Position numbers and translations under genes: made by a program. From the NCBI GenBank assembly GCA_038882715.1, contig JAVZNR010000002.1:85093-149092 (forward strand): a DNA stretch of 64,000 nt, written 5' to 3'. Source of the stretch: Candidatus Bathyarchaeia archaeon. Lineage in GTDB: Archaea > Thermoproteota > Bathyarchaeia > Bathyarchaeales > DTEX01. The notes beneath the pieces were generated by a model. It did not search any database and was not told the DNA's origin. It worked only from the letters and a program-made list of their open reading frames with translations. This document shows, in pieces, positions 24,647-33,775 of this stretch. Position 1 is the first letter of the stretch; every line of letters starts with the position of its first letter.

Positions 24647-26317
24647 TTGAAGCTGAGAAGCGAGAAGATGGGCTGGATTCTTAGGGGTTTAATTAGGGCT
24701 GGAGGATACAATTACGAGACTGGGAAACCCATAGTGGAGATCGTTAACACTTGGAGTGAATGGAATCCCGGCCACAATCATTTAAGAAAGGTTGCCGAAG
24801 CGGTTAAGCGTGGAGTTTTATCCGCTGGCGGCTTTCCGCTAGAATACAATACGCTTTCCCTATGCCCGGGTCAAAGCCTTCCAAACCGCAATCTGCTTGC
24901 CCTAGAGGTTGAATCGGTTATTTGCGGTGTAGGTGGAAAAGAAGATCCGGCACCATACGCTGAGCCAGCTGACGCTGTAGTATTTATTTGCAGCTGCGAT
25001 AAGGATGTGCCAGCTCTTTTAATGGCTGCAGCCCGAATAAACCTGCCATCAATATTCGTTTTGGGCGGGGCTATGCTTCCAGGCAAATTTAAAGGTGAAG
25101 ATGTTGTATGCTGCACCGATGCACAGCGATTAGAGCGCGACTTCAGGGCTGGAATAATCACGGAGGAAGAGTGGAGAGAATTTCAGAACAGTGTCTTCCC
25201 GTGCTCAGGGGCCTGTGGGCCCATGGGAACCGCAAACACGATGCAGTGTATGGCTGAGGCCCTCGGTATGGCGCTGCCCGGCTCAGCATGCTCTCCAGCC
25301 ACGTTAGCTGAAACATATTGGAGAGCTGAGGAAAGCGGGCGGAAAATCATGGAGTTGCTTAAAGAGAATGTAAGGCCGCGGGACATAATGACTGAGAAAT
25401 CTCTGGAAAACGCTATAAAGGTTCTCATGGCTATTGGGGGTTCAACCAACGCTATAATTCACCTCATAGCTATAGCACGCGAATTGGATCTGAATTTACC
25501 GTTAGAAAGATTTGACGAAATAAGTAAGAGGACACCGTTCCTAGTTGATGTGAAACCCAGCGGTCGTTACGCCGCCGTAGATTTTCATGCTGCTGGCGGG
25601 GTGCCAGCCTTAATGAAGCAGATGGAGCCTACGCTTAATCTTGACGTCTTAACTGTTACTGGTAGGACGCTTAGAGAGAATCTGGCGAACGTTCGCGTCA
25701 AGGACGCCAACATAATTAGACCGTTAAACCAGCCGCTTTTACCCGAGGGCGGCATAGCGATACTTAAAGGGAATCTGGCTCCTAGAGGGGCAGTTATCAA
25801 GCATTCCGCTTCAATAGATCGCAGGCTGCTCCAACATAGGGGGCCAGCCCTTGTCTTCAACTCTCCTGAGGAAGCTTACAGGTATTTGCTGAGAGAGGAT
25901 ATAGAGATTTCCGAGGATCATGTTTTAATTCTTAGGTATCAGGGGCCTAAGGCTGCATGCATGCCTGAAACCGGTGCATTGCCGATACCGACGGCTCTGG
26001 CTAAGAGAGGCGTTAAAGATATTGTGAGGATAACTGATGGAAGGATGAGCGGCACGCATTTTGGGACAATAGTTCTACATGTGTCGCCTGAAGCATATGT
26101 AGGCGGCCCATTAGCTGCCGTGGAGAATGGCGATATAGTGGAGCTTGATCTTACGCGAAGGCTACTAGAGGTTAAATTGACAGACAAGCAGATCAAGGAG
26201 AGGTTAGAGAGATGGGTTCCGCCTGAACCCAAATATAATTATAGGAGGGGGCCTCACGCCCTTTGGTTTAACTTCTGTACGCAGGCTGATGAGGGGTGCA
26301 TTTATCCGTTCATGTAA
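24647..26317 (+). CDS. IlvD/Edd family sugar-acid or dihydroxyacid dehydratase
   Basis: About 556 residues, the family's size. Iron-sulfur ligands are seen in LSLCPGQS, SCDKDVPALLMAA and PCSGACGPMGTANTMQ. GGSTNAIIHLIAIARE and the C-terminal DGRMSGTHFGTIVLHVSPEA are also hallmarks. These enzymes remove water from dihydroxyacids: branched-chain amino acid precursors (IlvD), 6-phosphogluconate (Edd), or aldonates such as gluconate and xylonate. The directly preceding DapA-like aldolase favours the aldonate role. The ORF can be read from GTG 24620, overlapping the aldolase stop; TTG 24647 is chosen because LKLRSEKMG aligns with usual N-termini and GGAGTG lies upstream. Confidence 0.85.
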   Translation: MKLRSEKMGWILRGLIRAGGYNYETGKPIVEIVNTWSEWNPGHNHLRKVAEAVKRGVLSAGGFPLEYNTLSLCPGQSLPNRNLLALEVESVICGVGGKEDPAPYAEPADAVVFICSCDKDVPALLMAAARINLPSIFVLGGAMLPGKFKGEDVVCCTDAQRLERDFRAGIITEEEWREFQNSVFPCSGACGPMGTANTMQCMAEALGMALPGSACSPATLAETYWRAEESGRKIMELLKENVRPRDIMTEKSLENAIKVLMAIGGSTNAIIHLIAIARELDLNLPLERFDEISKRTPFLVDVKPSGRYAAVDFHAAGGVPALMKQMEPTLNLDVLTVTGRTLRENLANVRVKDANIIRPLNQPLLPEGGIAILKGNLAPRGAVIKHSASIDRRLLQHRGPALVFNSPEEAYRYLLREDIEISEDHVLILRYQGPKAACMPETGALPIPTALAKRGVKDIVRITDGRMSGTHFGTIVLHVSPEAYVGGPLAAVENGDIVELDLTRRLLEVKLTDKQIKERLERWVPPEPKYNYRRGPHALWFNFCTQADEGCIYPFM

Positions 26318-26468
26318 ATTTCTAGATTGTCGGATAGGCTTATAATAGTCAACGCCCATCTTTCTCTAATATATTATGTAATCTGTGTTTGGTGCCCTCA
26401 GCGGATAATTGCATAGGCTTAAAGGTGAAAAGGTGCCTTAAGACTAATGGCTTAGGTTTTGTAATAAT

Positions 26469-27893
26469 ATGGTGGGCGAGAAAATGCCGTGTAAAGATGA
26501 TCGCTACATTATGGCTTTAGATGAGGGGACAACAAGCGCTAGAGCGCTCATATTTAGTCAGGAGCCTAGTGTTGTAGGTTTAGGCCAACATGTTTTCTCG
26601 CAAATTTATCCGCGCCCAGGATGGGTTGAACATAACCCTGATGAGATATGGATTGCTCAACTGGCAGCTATCAAAGATGCCCTTAAATCTGCGCATGTAG
26701 GGTTTGAAAAGATTGCGGTTATAGGGGTGACGAATCAGAGGGAGACCACTATACTCTGGGATAAAGCAACGGGTAAACCAGTATATAACGCCGTAGTTTG
26801 GCAGTGTAGGAGAACCGCTGAGATCGCCGATGAGCTTAAACGTGAATATGGGGACATGTTTAAGGATAAAACCGGTTTAATCCCAGACTCGTATTTCTCA
26901 GGACCAAAAATTAAATGGCTTCTGGAGAATGTTCCCGGCTTAAGGGAGAGAGCGCTCAGAGGCGAAATACTGTTCGGCACTGTCGATACCTTTCTAATTT
27001 GGAGGCTTACTGGCGGAAGAGTACATATTACAGATTATAGCAACGCTTCTAGAACCCTGCTCTTCAATATCCATAAACTGTGCTGGGATCAGGAGCTACT
27101 AGAGATTTTAGGTGTGCCTGAAAGCATGCTGCCTGAACCGAAGCCCTCAAGCCAAATTTACGGCTATACTGATCCAGAATTGTTTGGCGCCAGCATCCCG
27201 ATAGCCGGCGACATAGGCGATCAGCAGGCAGCACTATTTGGGCAAGCGGCTTTTAGAGAAGGTATGGCTAAATGCACCTATGGGACAGGAAGCTTCCTGC
27301 TAATTAACATCGGCGGCGCCCCACGTGAATCCAGAAATCTCCTAACAACGGTGGCGTGGTGCATAAATGGGGAAGCGACATACGCTTTAGAGGGAAGCAT
27401 CTTCATATCGGGCGCAGCCATACAGTGGCTTAAGGAGGCTCTGGGACTTATAAGCGACCTATCTGAGATAGAGGTTTTAGCATCATCAGTTGAAGGTAGC
27501 GAAGGCGTATTTTTCGTACCAGCCTTCGTCGGGCTTGGGGCTCCATACTGGGATCAGTATGCGAGAGGATTAATTATAGGGTTGACTAGAGGCACCGGTC
27601 GAGCGCACATAGCGAGGGCTGTGCTTGAATCAATAGCCTATCTAACGCGGGACGTCATTGAAGCTGCGAAAGACGCTGGCGTGGGGATCAGCGAGCTTAG
27701 AGTGGATGGCGGCGCCTCAAAAAATAACCTTTTAATGCAGTTTCAAGCGGATATCTTGGGTTTAAGAATTGTTAGGCCAAGGATCCTTGAGACCACAAGT
27801 CTGGGAGCGGCTTACATGGCTGGTTTAGCAGTAGATTATTGGGGCAGTTTATCGGAGATATCTTCTATGTGGAGGGCTGAAAAAAATCTTTGA
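26469..27893 (+). CDS. glpK: Glycerol kinase, frameshifted near its 3' end
   Basis: FGGY-family kinase: ATP-dependent phosphorylation of glycerol to glycerol 3-phosphate. [16 protein letters not shown] is the N-terminal phosphate loop, [13 protein letters not shown] and [13 protein letters not shown] are glycerol-binding segments, [12 protein letters not shown] is the second phosphate loop, and [21 protein letters not shown] is the C-terminal signature. The annotated frame ends after RAEKNL (474 residues), about 30-35 residues short of normal. The missing tail is encoded directly afterwards in another frame; the break is at a run of seven A (27880-27886). ATG 26484 is a plausible alternative start. 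It heads the glycerol operon with the 28021-31151 genes. Confidence 0.88.
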   Translation: MVGEKMPCKDDRYIMALDEGTTSARALIFSQEPSVVGLGQHVFSQIYPRPGWVEHNPDEIWIAQLAAIKDALKSAHVGFEKIAVIGVTNQRETTILWDKATGKPVYNAVVWQCRRTAEIADELKREYGDMFKDKTGLIPDSYFSGPKIKWLLENVPGLRERALRGEILFGTVDTFLIWRLTGGRVHITDYSNASRTLLFNIHKLCWDQELLEILGVPESMLPEPKPSSQIYGYTDPELFGASIPIAGDIGDQQAALFGQAAFREGMAKCTYGTGSFLLINIGGAPRESRNLLTTVAWCINGEATYALEGSIFISGAAIQWLKEALGLISDLSEIEVLASSVEGSEGVFFVPAFVGLGAPYWDQYARGLIIGLTRGTGRAHIARAVLESIAYLTRDVIEAAKDAGVGISELRVDGGASKNNLLMQFQADILGLRIVRPRILETTSLGAAYMAGLAVDYWGSLSEISSMWRAEKNL

Positions 27894-28002
27894 GCCGGCG
27901 ATAAGCGAGTGTGAAAGAGACAGATTGTATAGGGTTTGGAGAGAAGCCGTGAAGAAATCTTTAGGTTGGGCTAAGGTGCTTAAGGAAGCCGGTCTAGAGT
28001 AG
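27880..28002 (+). other. glpK: Frameshifted C-terminal tail of glycerol kinase
   Basis: If one A of the A7 run (27880-27886) is skipped, the kinase frame continues as [18 protein letters not shown], then REAVKKSLGWAKVLKEAGLE, ending at TAG 28000-28002. This is the usual glycerol kinase C-terminus (FEP...L..GW..AV..S.GW), and the complete product would be about 505-510 residues, the normal length. The open, well-conserved tail argues for a recent mutation, an assembly or sequencing slip in the homopolymer, or transcript slippage, rather than an old pseudogene. Confidence 0.85.
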
Positions 28003-28020
28003 GATAGGAGAAAGGCGCGT

Positions 28021-29529
28021 ATGCGCGAAAAACCCATACGCGTAGCCGTAATTGGGGCTGGGGTCGTAGGTGCAAGCATATCAAGGGTTCTCTCCATGTT
28101 CGAGGACTTTGAGGTCATCCTAGTGGAGAAAGAGGCGGACGTGGGTTGGGGCGTCAGCAAGGCCAACACTGGTATAATTCACGCGGGCTACGATGATGAG
28201 CCGGAGCTGTATCCATTAAGGGCTAGGTTATGCGTTGAAGGAAATAGGATATGGCGTAAATGGGCTGAAGACCTCGATATACCGATTAAATGGTGCGGCT
28301 CCCTAGTTTTAGCCTTCGACGACGATGAAGCAAACATTCTTAAAGAACTCTTCCGCAGAGGCTTAAAGAATGGCGTTGAAGGCTTGGAGATAGTTGGCGC
28401 AGGGGAAGTTAAGGTTTTAGAGCCAAACGCTTCGGAAAACGTTACAGCAGCCCTCTGGGCTCCAACCGCCGGCCAGATATCTCCATGGGACGCTGTGATC
28501 GCCCTTGTGGAGAACAGCGTCGCAAACGGTGTAAAGCTGCATTTATCTACTGAGGTTAGAGGCGTGAGGGTTAAAGGTGGATGCGTTACTGGTTTGGAGA
28601 CGAGTAGAGGTTTCCTAGAAGCCGACTGGGTTATTAATGCATCCGGCCTATATGCGGATAAAATAGCTGAGACGGCGGGTATAGGGGGTTATAGGATAAA
28701 GCCTAGAAGAGGCGAGTATTTCGTTTTTGATAGGGAGGCTGAGCCGAAGGTGACCAGAATCCTGTTTCCGACACCTACGCCGATATCCAAGGGGGTTGTC
28801 GTAACGACGACTGTTGAAGGAAACCTTATGATCGGGCCAAGCGCTGAGGATTTAGCCGAATACCAAAGGGATGAAAAGGGCAACACTCGCAGCGGCTTAG
28901 ATTATGTTTGGAGCTCAGCCTCCAAGCTTGTGAAGAAGCTTCCGCCCAGAAGCATGATTATTAGATTCTTCGCTGGTTTAAGGCCTGAGCCGACTGGTGG
29001 AGACTTCATAGTGAGAAAGTATGATGAAGTCCACGGCTTCATAGATGCTGCGGGCATGCGTTCGCCGGGATTAACCTCGGCTCCGGCGGTAGCTTACATG
29101 GTTCTAGATCTGCTTAGATCTGACCTCGGCCGTGAGCTCAAGCGAAAGGAAGACTGGAACCCTTATAGGAAGCGTATATTAAGGTTTTTTGAGCTGACGC
29201 ATAGCGAGAGGAGCGCGTTAATAAGTAGGGAGCCTAGGTATGGCCGAATAGTATGCGTTGACGAGATGGTGACTGAGATGGAGGTGGTTGAGGCAATCAG
29301 GAGGGGGGCGACAACAATAGATGGCGTTAAATTTAGAACTAGAGCCTGCATGGGCAAATGCCAAGGATCATCATGCATGTATAAGATCGCAGTGATACTG
29401 TCCAGAGAGTTGGGCATACCGCTCTGGAAGGTTTCAGTTAAAGGATCTGGGACAGAGATAGGCATAGGAGACGTTAAAGCATTATTTGAGGAGGAAGGGG
29501 AGTGCGAGAGAAGCAAAGAGACCTCGTAA
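28021..29529 (+). CDS. glpA: GlpA-like glycerol-3-phosphate dehydrogenase with BFD [2Fe-2S] domain
   Basis: A 502-residue FAD protein oxidising glycerol 3-phosphate to dihydroxyacetone phosphate. The N-terminal VAVIGAGVVGASISRVLS is the FAD loop, NTGIIHAGYDDEP is a DAO-superfamily segment, and FFAGLRPEPTGGDFIV and AAGMRSPGLTSAPAVAYM belong to the GlpA/YgaF-like C-terminal FAD region. Residues about 415-490 form a BFD-like domain with cysteines in VCVDEMVT and RACMGKCQGSSC that could hold a [2Fe-2S] cluster. It begins 18 bases after the kinase tail. The next gene starts inside its 3' end. Electrons probably pass to the FAD/NAD partner. Confidence 0.87.
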   Translation: MREKPIRVAVIGAGVVGASISRVLSMFEDFEVILVEKEADVGWGVSKANTGIIHAGYDDEPELYPLRARLCVEGNRIWRKWAEDLDIPIKWCGSLVLAFDDDEANILKELFRRGLKNGVEGLEIVGAGEVKVLEPNASENVTAALWAPTAGQISPWDAVIALVENSVANGVKLHLSTEVRGVRVKGGCVTGLETSRGFLEADWVINASGLYADKIAETAGIGGYRIKPRRGEYFVFDREAEPKVTRILFPTPTPISKGVVVTTTVEGNLMIGPSAEDLAEYQRDEKGNTRSGLDYVWSSASKLVKKLPPRSMIIRFFAGLRPEPTGGDFIVRKYDEVHGFIDAAGMRSPGLTSAPAVAYMVLDLLRSDLGRELKRKEDWNPYRKRILRFFELTHSERSALISREPRYGRIVCVDEMVTEMEVVEAIRRGATTIDGVKFRTRACMGKCQGSSCMYKIAVILSRELGIPLWKVSVKGSGTEIGIGDVKALFEEEGECERSKETS

Positions 29530-30758
29530 TAATAGGCGGCGGGCCAGCCGGGCTTGCAGCAGCGGTGAAAGCTTGGAACCTTGGCATTAAGAGCATATCT
29601 CTCATAGATGAGTCTGAAAGGCTAGGCGGCCTTCTACCGCAATGTATACATCCAGGCTTTGGGCTACATTATTTTAGGGAAGATTTAACTGGCCCAGAAT
29701 TCGCGGCTAGGCTCATAGAGAGGCTTAGGGAAACAGGGGTTGAGGTTTTAAGTGGAGCACATGCCGCCCAGATTGAAGTTGAGCCCGGCGGCTTAAAAAA
29801 GGTTTATGGATACAGGTATGGGGAAGCCTTTAAAATTGGATCTAAGGCTATCATTTACGCCGCTGGCTGTAGAGAGAGAACCCGTTTCGAAGCCGGTATC
29901 CTAGGCGATAGGCCCTCAGGCGTCTATACGGCTGGCGAGGCGCAAACATTAATGGATATTTATGGTATTTTACCCGGCAAGGAGATAGTGATCGTTGGTT
30001 CAGGCGACGTTGGCTTAATAATGGCTAGAAGGTTCGCTCTAGAGGGCGCAAGGGTCAAAGGCGTTGTCGAGATGATGCCATATCCCGGAGGACTAATGCG
30101 CAACATTGTTCAATGCTTGGAAGATTTCGCAATACCGCTATACCTAAGCCACATAGTAGCCGAGATAAAGGGTTCAAGAAAGGTTGAGTCAGTTAAAATA
30201 GCAAAAGTTGATGATAAGCTTAGTCCGGTAGAAGGGTCTAGTTTTGAGATAAAATGTGACGCTGTTATACTGGCCGTCGGCCTTAAACCGAGAACTGAGA
30301 TTCTTGCTAGAGCTGGCGCCCTCATAGATGACGCTACTGGAGGGCCAATAGTGAACGATTGGCTGGAAACCACTATACCAGGGGTTTTCGCCGCTGGCAA
30401 CGTGCTTGTAGTTAACGATCTGGTTGACTATGCCGCTGAGCAGGGTGAGTGGGCCGCTGAGTCCGCTTTCAAATTTATAAGTGAGGGGGATCTTCCAAGA
30501 TCCGGGGTTAAGCGTTTAATCCGGGGGCGCAACGTAAGGCTCATTGTTCCCCAATTAGTCAGCTGCCTCCGAGATGTTGTGTTCTATGGGAGGGTCAGCG
30601 TGCCGGAGGAGGATGTCGCAATCCGGTTTGAGGAGGTTGGAAAAGTCTTTAGGTTGCCGGCGGTTAGGCCGCCGGAAATGTTTAGGATTAAAATATCGGC
30701 TAGCGATCTCTCAATGTTAGGTGGCGAAAAACTAACTGTCAATATCGTGAGGGTGTGA
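29502..30758 (+). CDS. FAD/NAD(P) oxidoreductase partner of GlpA-like dehydrogenase
   Basis: A 418-residue pyridine nucleotide-disulfide reductase-like flavoprotein. LVIIGGGPAGLAAAVKA binds FAD, VIVGSGDVGLIMARRFALEG is the NAD(P) loop, and GVFAAGNVLVVNDLVDYAAEQGE is the C-terminal FAD site. The redox-active CxxC of disulfide reductases is not evident, so it acts as an electron-transfer subunit. It starts with GTG 28 bases inside the GlpA-like gene and is followed after six bases by a DUF1667 gene. The three-gene module resembles archaeal and clostridial glycerol-3-phosphate oxidation complexes, where this subunit probably links to NAD(P) or ferredoxin. Confidence 0.82.
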   Translation: MREKQRDLVIIGGGPAGLAAAVKAWNLGIKSISLIDESERLGGLLPQCIHPGFGLHYFREDLTGPEFAARLIERLRETGVEVLSGAHAAQIEVEPGGLKKVYGYRYGEAFKIGSKAIIYAAGCRERTRFEAGILGDRPSGVYTAGEAQTLMDIYGILPGKEIVIVGSGDVGLIMARRFALEGARVKGVVEMMPYPGGLMRNIVQCLEDFAIPLYLSHIVAEIKGSRKVESVKIAKVDDKLSPVEGSSFEIKCDAVILAVGLKPRTEILARAGALIDDATGGPIVNDWLETTIPGVFAAGNVLVVNDLVDYAAEQGEWAAESAFKFISEGDLPRSGVKRLIRGRNVRLIVPQLVSCLRDVVFYGRVSVPEEDVAIRFEEVGKVFRLPAVRPPEMFRIKISASDLSMLGGEKLTVNIVRV

Positions 30759-30764
30759 GGTGTA

Positions 30765-31151
30765 ATGGCGGGGCGCTCTAATGAAATTTCAAACTTCCGT
30801 AAGATCACTTGCATAATATGTCCGCTGGGATGCGCTCTTAGGGTGCTGCTGAAAGACGGTAAGGTGGTTTTGGTCGAGGGAAACAGATGCCAAAGAGGAG
30901 TAACATATGCTCATAGTGAAGTTAAACCTAAAAGGGCTCTTATAACTGTAGTTAAGGTTCATGGCGGCGTACTTCCAGTCGTATCAGTAAAGACATCTAA
31001 ACCAATACCCAAAGACTTAATACCCGAAGCTATGAAAGCGATCTCTAAAATATCCGTTAAGGCGCCGATCAAAATAGGTGACGTAATAATTAAAGATCTC
31101 TTTAGTTTAGGGGTTGACATCATAGCAACAAGGGAAGTCGAAGCAGTTTAA
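30765..31151 (+). CDS. DUF1667 small cysteine-rich redox-associated protein
   Basis: A 128-residue protein of the DUF1667 family, which regularly accompanies GlpA-like dehydrogenase and its FAD partner. ITCIICPLGCAL and GNRCQRGVTYA supply four cysteines that could bind iron-sulfur or zinc; the C-terminal half (PIPKDLIPEAMKAISKI, VKAPIKIGDVIIKDL) is characteristic. It is probably a third subunit for electron transfer. Operon position: six bases after the FAD oxidoreductase, and last gene of the glycerol unit. Confidence 0.8.
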   Translation: MAGRSNEISNFRKITCIICPLGCALRVLLKDGKVVLVEGNRCQRGVTYAHSEVKPKRALITVVKVHGGVLPVVSVKTSKPIPKDLIPEAMKAISKISVKAPIKIGDVIIKDLFSLGVDIIATREVEAV

Positions 31152-31270
31152 GGACGGATTGAGTTCTAATGTTTTTGTATTACGCCGCCAACCAATAAAT
31201 CCTTAAATACTGTGAAACTCTAATCGTAGGGTAATAATGCTTTAACGGAAAATTTGAGGGACCTTTAAAC

Positions 31271-32137
31271 ATGTTGAGAATTAATGTTGATAGGCTTGTT
31301 AAGATATCTGTTATAGGTGAGGTTTCAAGCCCTGTTTTCCGCCGATCCCCATACAGAATTTCGTCTGAAGGGAAACCAGTTGTGCTGCCGGGGGTTGGTG
31401 GAATAACATATAATGTTCGTGTTGGAGACCTAGCGGTGGGCTGGGCTGCGGATCACGTTGAGCCCGGTGTAAGTGTCAGAAATAAAGAAGGCGAGGATGC
31501 GAACATGGCTTTAAATGTTTTAGCATGCGTTGGCAATGAAGCCGTTGTGGTTTCAGGCGACGCTAAGGGCGCTAGAGGGGTTGTTATCGGAAAGCATGGG
31601 GGAATAGAGCATGTGCTCGTAGATTTTACACCTGAAACATTAGAGAAGCTGGTTATAGGAGATAAGGTTTTAATAAAGGCCTTCGGCGTCGGCTTAGAGA
31701 TAATCGATTATCCTGAAATTAAAGTCATGAACATCGACCCATACTTTCTTGAAAAGATTGATCCTAAACCCCTAGACGACAGAATCGAGTTTCCGGTAAC
31801 TCACATTATCCCAGCGTCAATCATGGGTTCTGGGCTAGGCGCCGATCAGACATATTCTGGAGATTACGACATACAGTTGTTTGATGAATCCATAGTTAAA
31901 GAGTATGGCTTAGAAGACTTGAGGCTAGGCGACCTAGTGGCGATTCAGGACGCTGACAGCTCTTATGGACGCGTATATTTGAAGGGAGCCATAACTGTTG
32001 GAATCGTAGTGCACTCTAACTGTGTGATTTCGGGACACGGGCCTGGAGTAACAACCCTATTAACTTCTAGGAGCGGGAAGATAGTTCCAAAAATCAGCCC
32101 AGACGCAAATATAGCGAGGATCTTAAATCTAAGGTGA
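31271..32137 (+). CDS. DUF4438 domain protein
   Basis: A 288-residue protein recognised as DUF4438 by GVGGITYNVRVGDLAVGWAADHVEPGVS, followed by ANMALNVLACVGNEAVVVSGDAKGARGVVIGKHGG and PASIMGSGLGADQTYSGDYDIQ. The fold is beta-rich and soluble; biochemical function is unknown. CCTTAAATACTG at about 31201 resembles a TATA element, giving a leader of about 40 bases with GAGGG before the ATG. It is transcribed separately from the glycerol operon. Confidence 0.75.
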   Translation: MLRINVDRLVKISVIGEVSSPVFRRSPYRISSEGKPVVLPGVGGITYNVRVGDLAVGWAADHVEPGVSVRNKEGEDANMALNVLACVGNEAVVVSGDAKGARGVVIGKHGGIEHVLVDFTPETLEKLVIGDKVLIKAFGVGLEIIDYPEIKVMNIDPYFLEKIDPKPLDDRIEFPVTHIIPASIMGSGLGADQTYSGDYDIQLFDESIVKEYGLEDLRLGDLVAIQDADSSYGRVYLKGAITVGIVVHSNCVISGHGPGVTTLLTSRSGKIVPKISPDANIARILNLR

Positions 32138-32156
32138 GCCTACTTAACTTGTCTGT

Positions 32157-32951
32157 TTACGTTAAACTTTGGAGAACTTGGATTAGGGACGGGATTTTAA
32201 CCGTTAGCCAGACGTAAATAGATGAAACAAGCATAACTACTGAGATTAAAATGAAAATGTAATCTTTCTTTCCCATCTTTAGCACGTATAGATTTGTGCG
32301 CTTCTTTGAGGCGCCCCAAGCCCTAGACTCCATGGCTTCTGCCAGCTCAAGGCTTCTCCGTATAGCGTTAACTATTAACGGAATTAGGATCGGAATATAG
32401 TTCCTTATTCTCCTCATGAAGTTTCCGCCCTCTAGATCCAGCCCACGCGCCCTTTGAGCATCCATTATCGTTTGAGCTTCTTCGGCTAAAACCGGCACGA
32501 AACGTATAGCTGTCGTAAAGGCGAAGCAGAACTCGTAGGGAACCCCCATCTGCTCCATAGATAAGCTGAGCATGTCCGGCGATGTTGTAAGGAAGAATAT
32601 GGAGAATGACTCTACTAGAACTATGAATCTAACGCTCATGGCTAAGGCATACTCAACGACGATTCCTATTGATTGGTTGCCGCTGTAAAAGTAGAGTGAG
32701 ACAACATTCATAACGAATATTAGTAGCGCGAAGAACGCCGAGCCTCTAAGAAGGCGAAACCACTCTCTTTTAACCCTAGCCAATATGACGAGCGGCACCT
32801 GCAGAAGCAATATCACTAAGAGCGGAATAAGCTGGCTGAAAAGTATCGCTATAATGAAGAGAACGCATACATATATGAATTTAGCTCTAGGATCTATTTT
32901 ATGTATCGGGGAGAAGACGCTCCTATATCTTAAGCCGTCAAACATGCTCAC
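32157..32951 (-). CDS. ecfT: ECF transporter T component
   Basis: A 264-residue membrane protein with about five hydrophobic helices. The cytoplasmic coupling helices carry the paired Ala-Arg-Gly-type motifs seen here as DAQRARGLDLEG and MESRAWGASKKR, which contact the two EcfA ATPases. Its start overlaps the end of EcfA2 by four bases (ATGA), the third gene of an EcfA1-EcfA2-EcfT operon. No S component adjoins, so it is probably a shared (group II) energising module for S subunits encoded elsewhere, perhaps the 15930 protein. Confidence 0.88.
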   Translation of the reverse strand: MSMFDGLRYRSVFSPIHKIDPRAKFIYVCVLFIIAILFSQLIPLLVILLLQVPLVILARVKREWFRLLRGSAFFALLIFVMNVVSLYFYSGNQSIGIVVEYALAMSVRFIVLVESFSIFFLTTSPDMLSLSMEQMGVPYEFCFAFTTAIRFVPVLAEEAQTIMDAQRARGLDLEGGNFMRRIRNYIPILIPLIVNAIRRSLELAEAMESRAWGASKKRTNLYVLKMGKKDYIFILISVVMLVSSIYVWLTVKIPSLIQVLQSLT

Positions 32952-33775
32952 AGATACATCACCCGGCTTAATCTCTCCAGGATTAAGCGCCTAGCTTCAT
33001 AAACGCTTATGACTTTTCTCGGAAAACCGAGATCATTGAGCCTCATGAAGACTTGGGTTATTTCAGGAAATATCAGCGAAGCCGTGTTGATCGCCTCTAG
33101 ATCGGTTAACACGTCTTTCGCATCACCTTCAGCGACTATTTTGCCATTAGCCATTAAAATAACCCTCGGCTCACATTCAGCTACGAATTCAATATCATGC
33201 GTCACCATTATCACGGTTTTACCCTGCTGATTCAATTGAAGTATAAATTGCCTAAGCTTCTCCTTTTGATAGCTATCTTGACCTATGGTTGGTTCATCCA
33301 GCACCAGAATATCGGGGTCCCATGCGAGAACCGACGCCAAAGCAACCCTCTTCTTCTCCCCGCCGCTAAGCATGAAGGGAGAAACCTTCCTATATTGGGC
33401 TAGGTCTAAAAGGTTAAGCGCCCAATCAACTCTCTCCCTAATAACCTTCTCATCAAACCCGAAGTTTCTAAGCGCAAAAGAAATCTCATCCTCAACGGTC
33501 TCGCTGAAAAGCTGGTGATCCGGGTTCTGGAATACGAAACCAACTTTCCTTGAAAGGGCCGCCACGGTTGTATGCTTTGTGTCAACCCCGTCAACTAGAA
33601 CTCTACCCTTCGTCGGCTTAAGTAAACCGTTAAAATGTTTAACTAAAGTCGTCTTGCCAGCCCCATTCTGACCCATTATTGCAACAAACTCGCCATCATC
33701 AATCTTCAGTGAAATCCCCTTCAAGACCTCAACGCCGTTAGGGTAAGTGAAGTAGACATCCTCAACTTCTATCGT
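32948..33775 (-). CDS. ecfA2: ECF transporter ATPase EcfA2, apparent ACG start
   Basis: About 275 residues of ABC ATPase: Walker A MGQNGAGKTT, Q-loop VFQNPDHQ, signature LSGGEKKR, Walker B ILVLDEPT, and switch His in VTHDIEF. The first ATG/GTG/TTG-type codon in frame is TTG 33724, but that would delete the first beta-strand. Reading upstream gives IEVEDVYFTYPNGVEVLKG, the standard EcfA N-terminus, and the codon before it is ACG (33773-33775). GGAGGTG lies exactly seven bases upstream (33783-33789), strongly placing initiation there. A single T-to-C change from ATG, or a genuine ACG start, explains it. It overlaps EcfA1 by 14 bases and EcfT by four. Confidence 0.85.
   Translation of the reverse strand, partial: TIEVEDVYFTYPNGVEVLKGISLKIDDGEFVAIMGQNGAGKTTLVKHFNGLLKPTKGRVLVDGVDTKHTTVAALSRKVGFVFQNPDHQLFSETVEDEISFALRNFGFDEKVIRERVDWALNLLDLAQYRKVSPFMLSGGEKKRVALASVLAWDPDILVLDEPTIGQDSYQKEKLRQFILQLNQQGKTVIMVTHDIEFVAECEPRVILMANGKIVAEGDAKDVLTDLEAINTASLIFPEITQVFMRLNDLGFPRKVISVYEARRLILERLSRVMYL

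Noticed and set aside
26400-26450. Inverted CTTAA/TTAAG arms upstream of glpK as an operator
   Set aside because: Arms are interrupted and the GGTG repeats look like ribosome-site sequence; too weak to claim.
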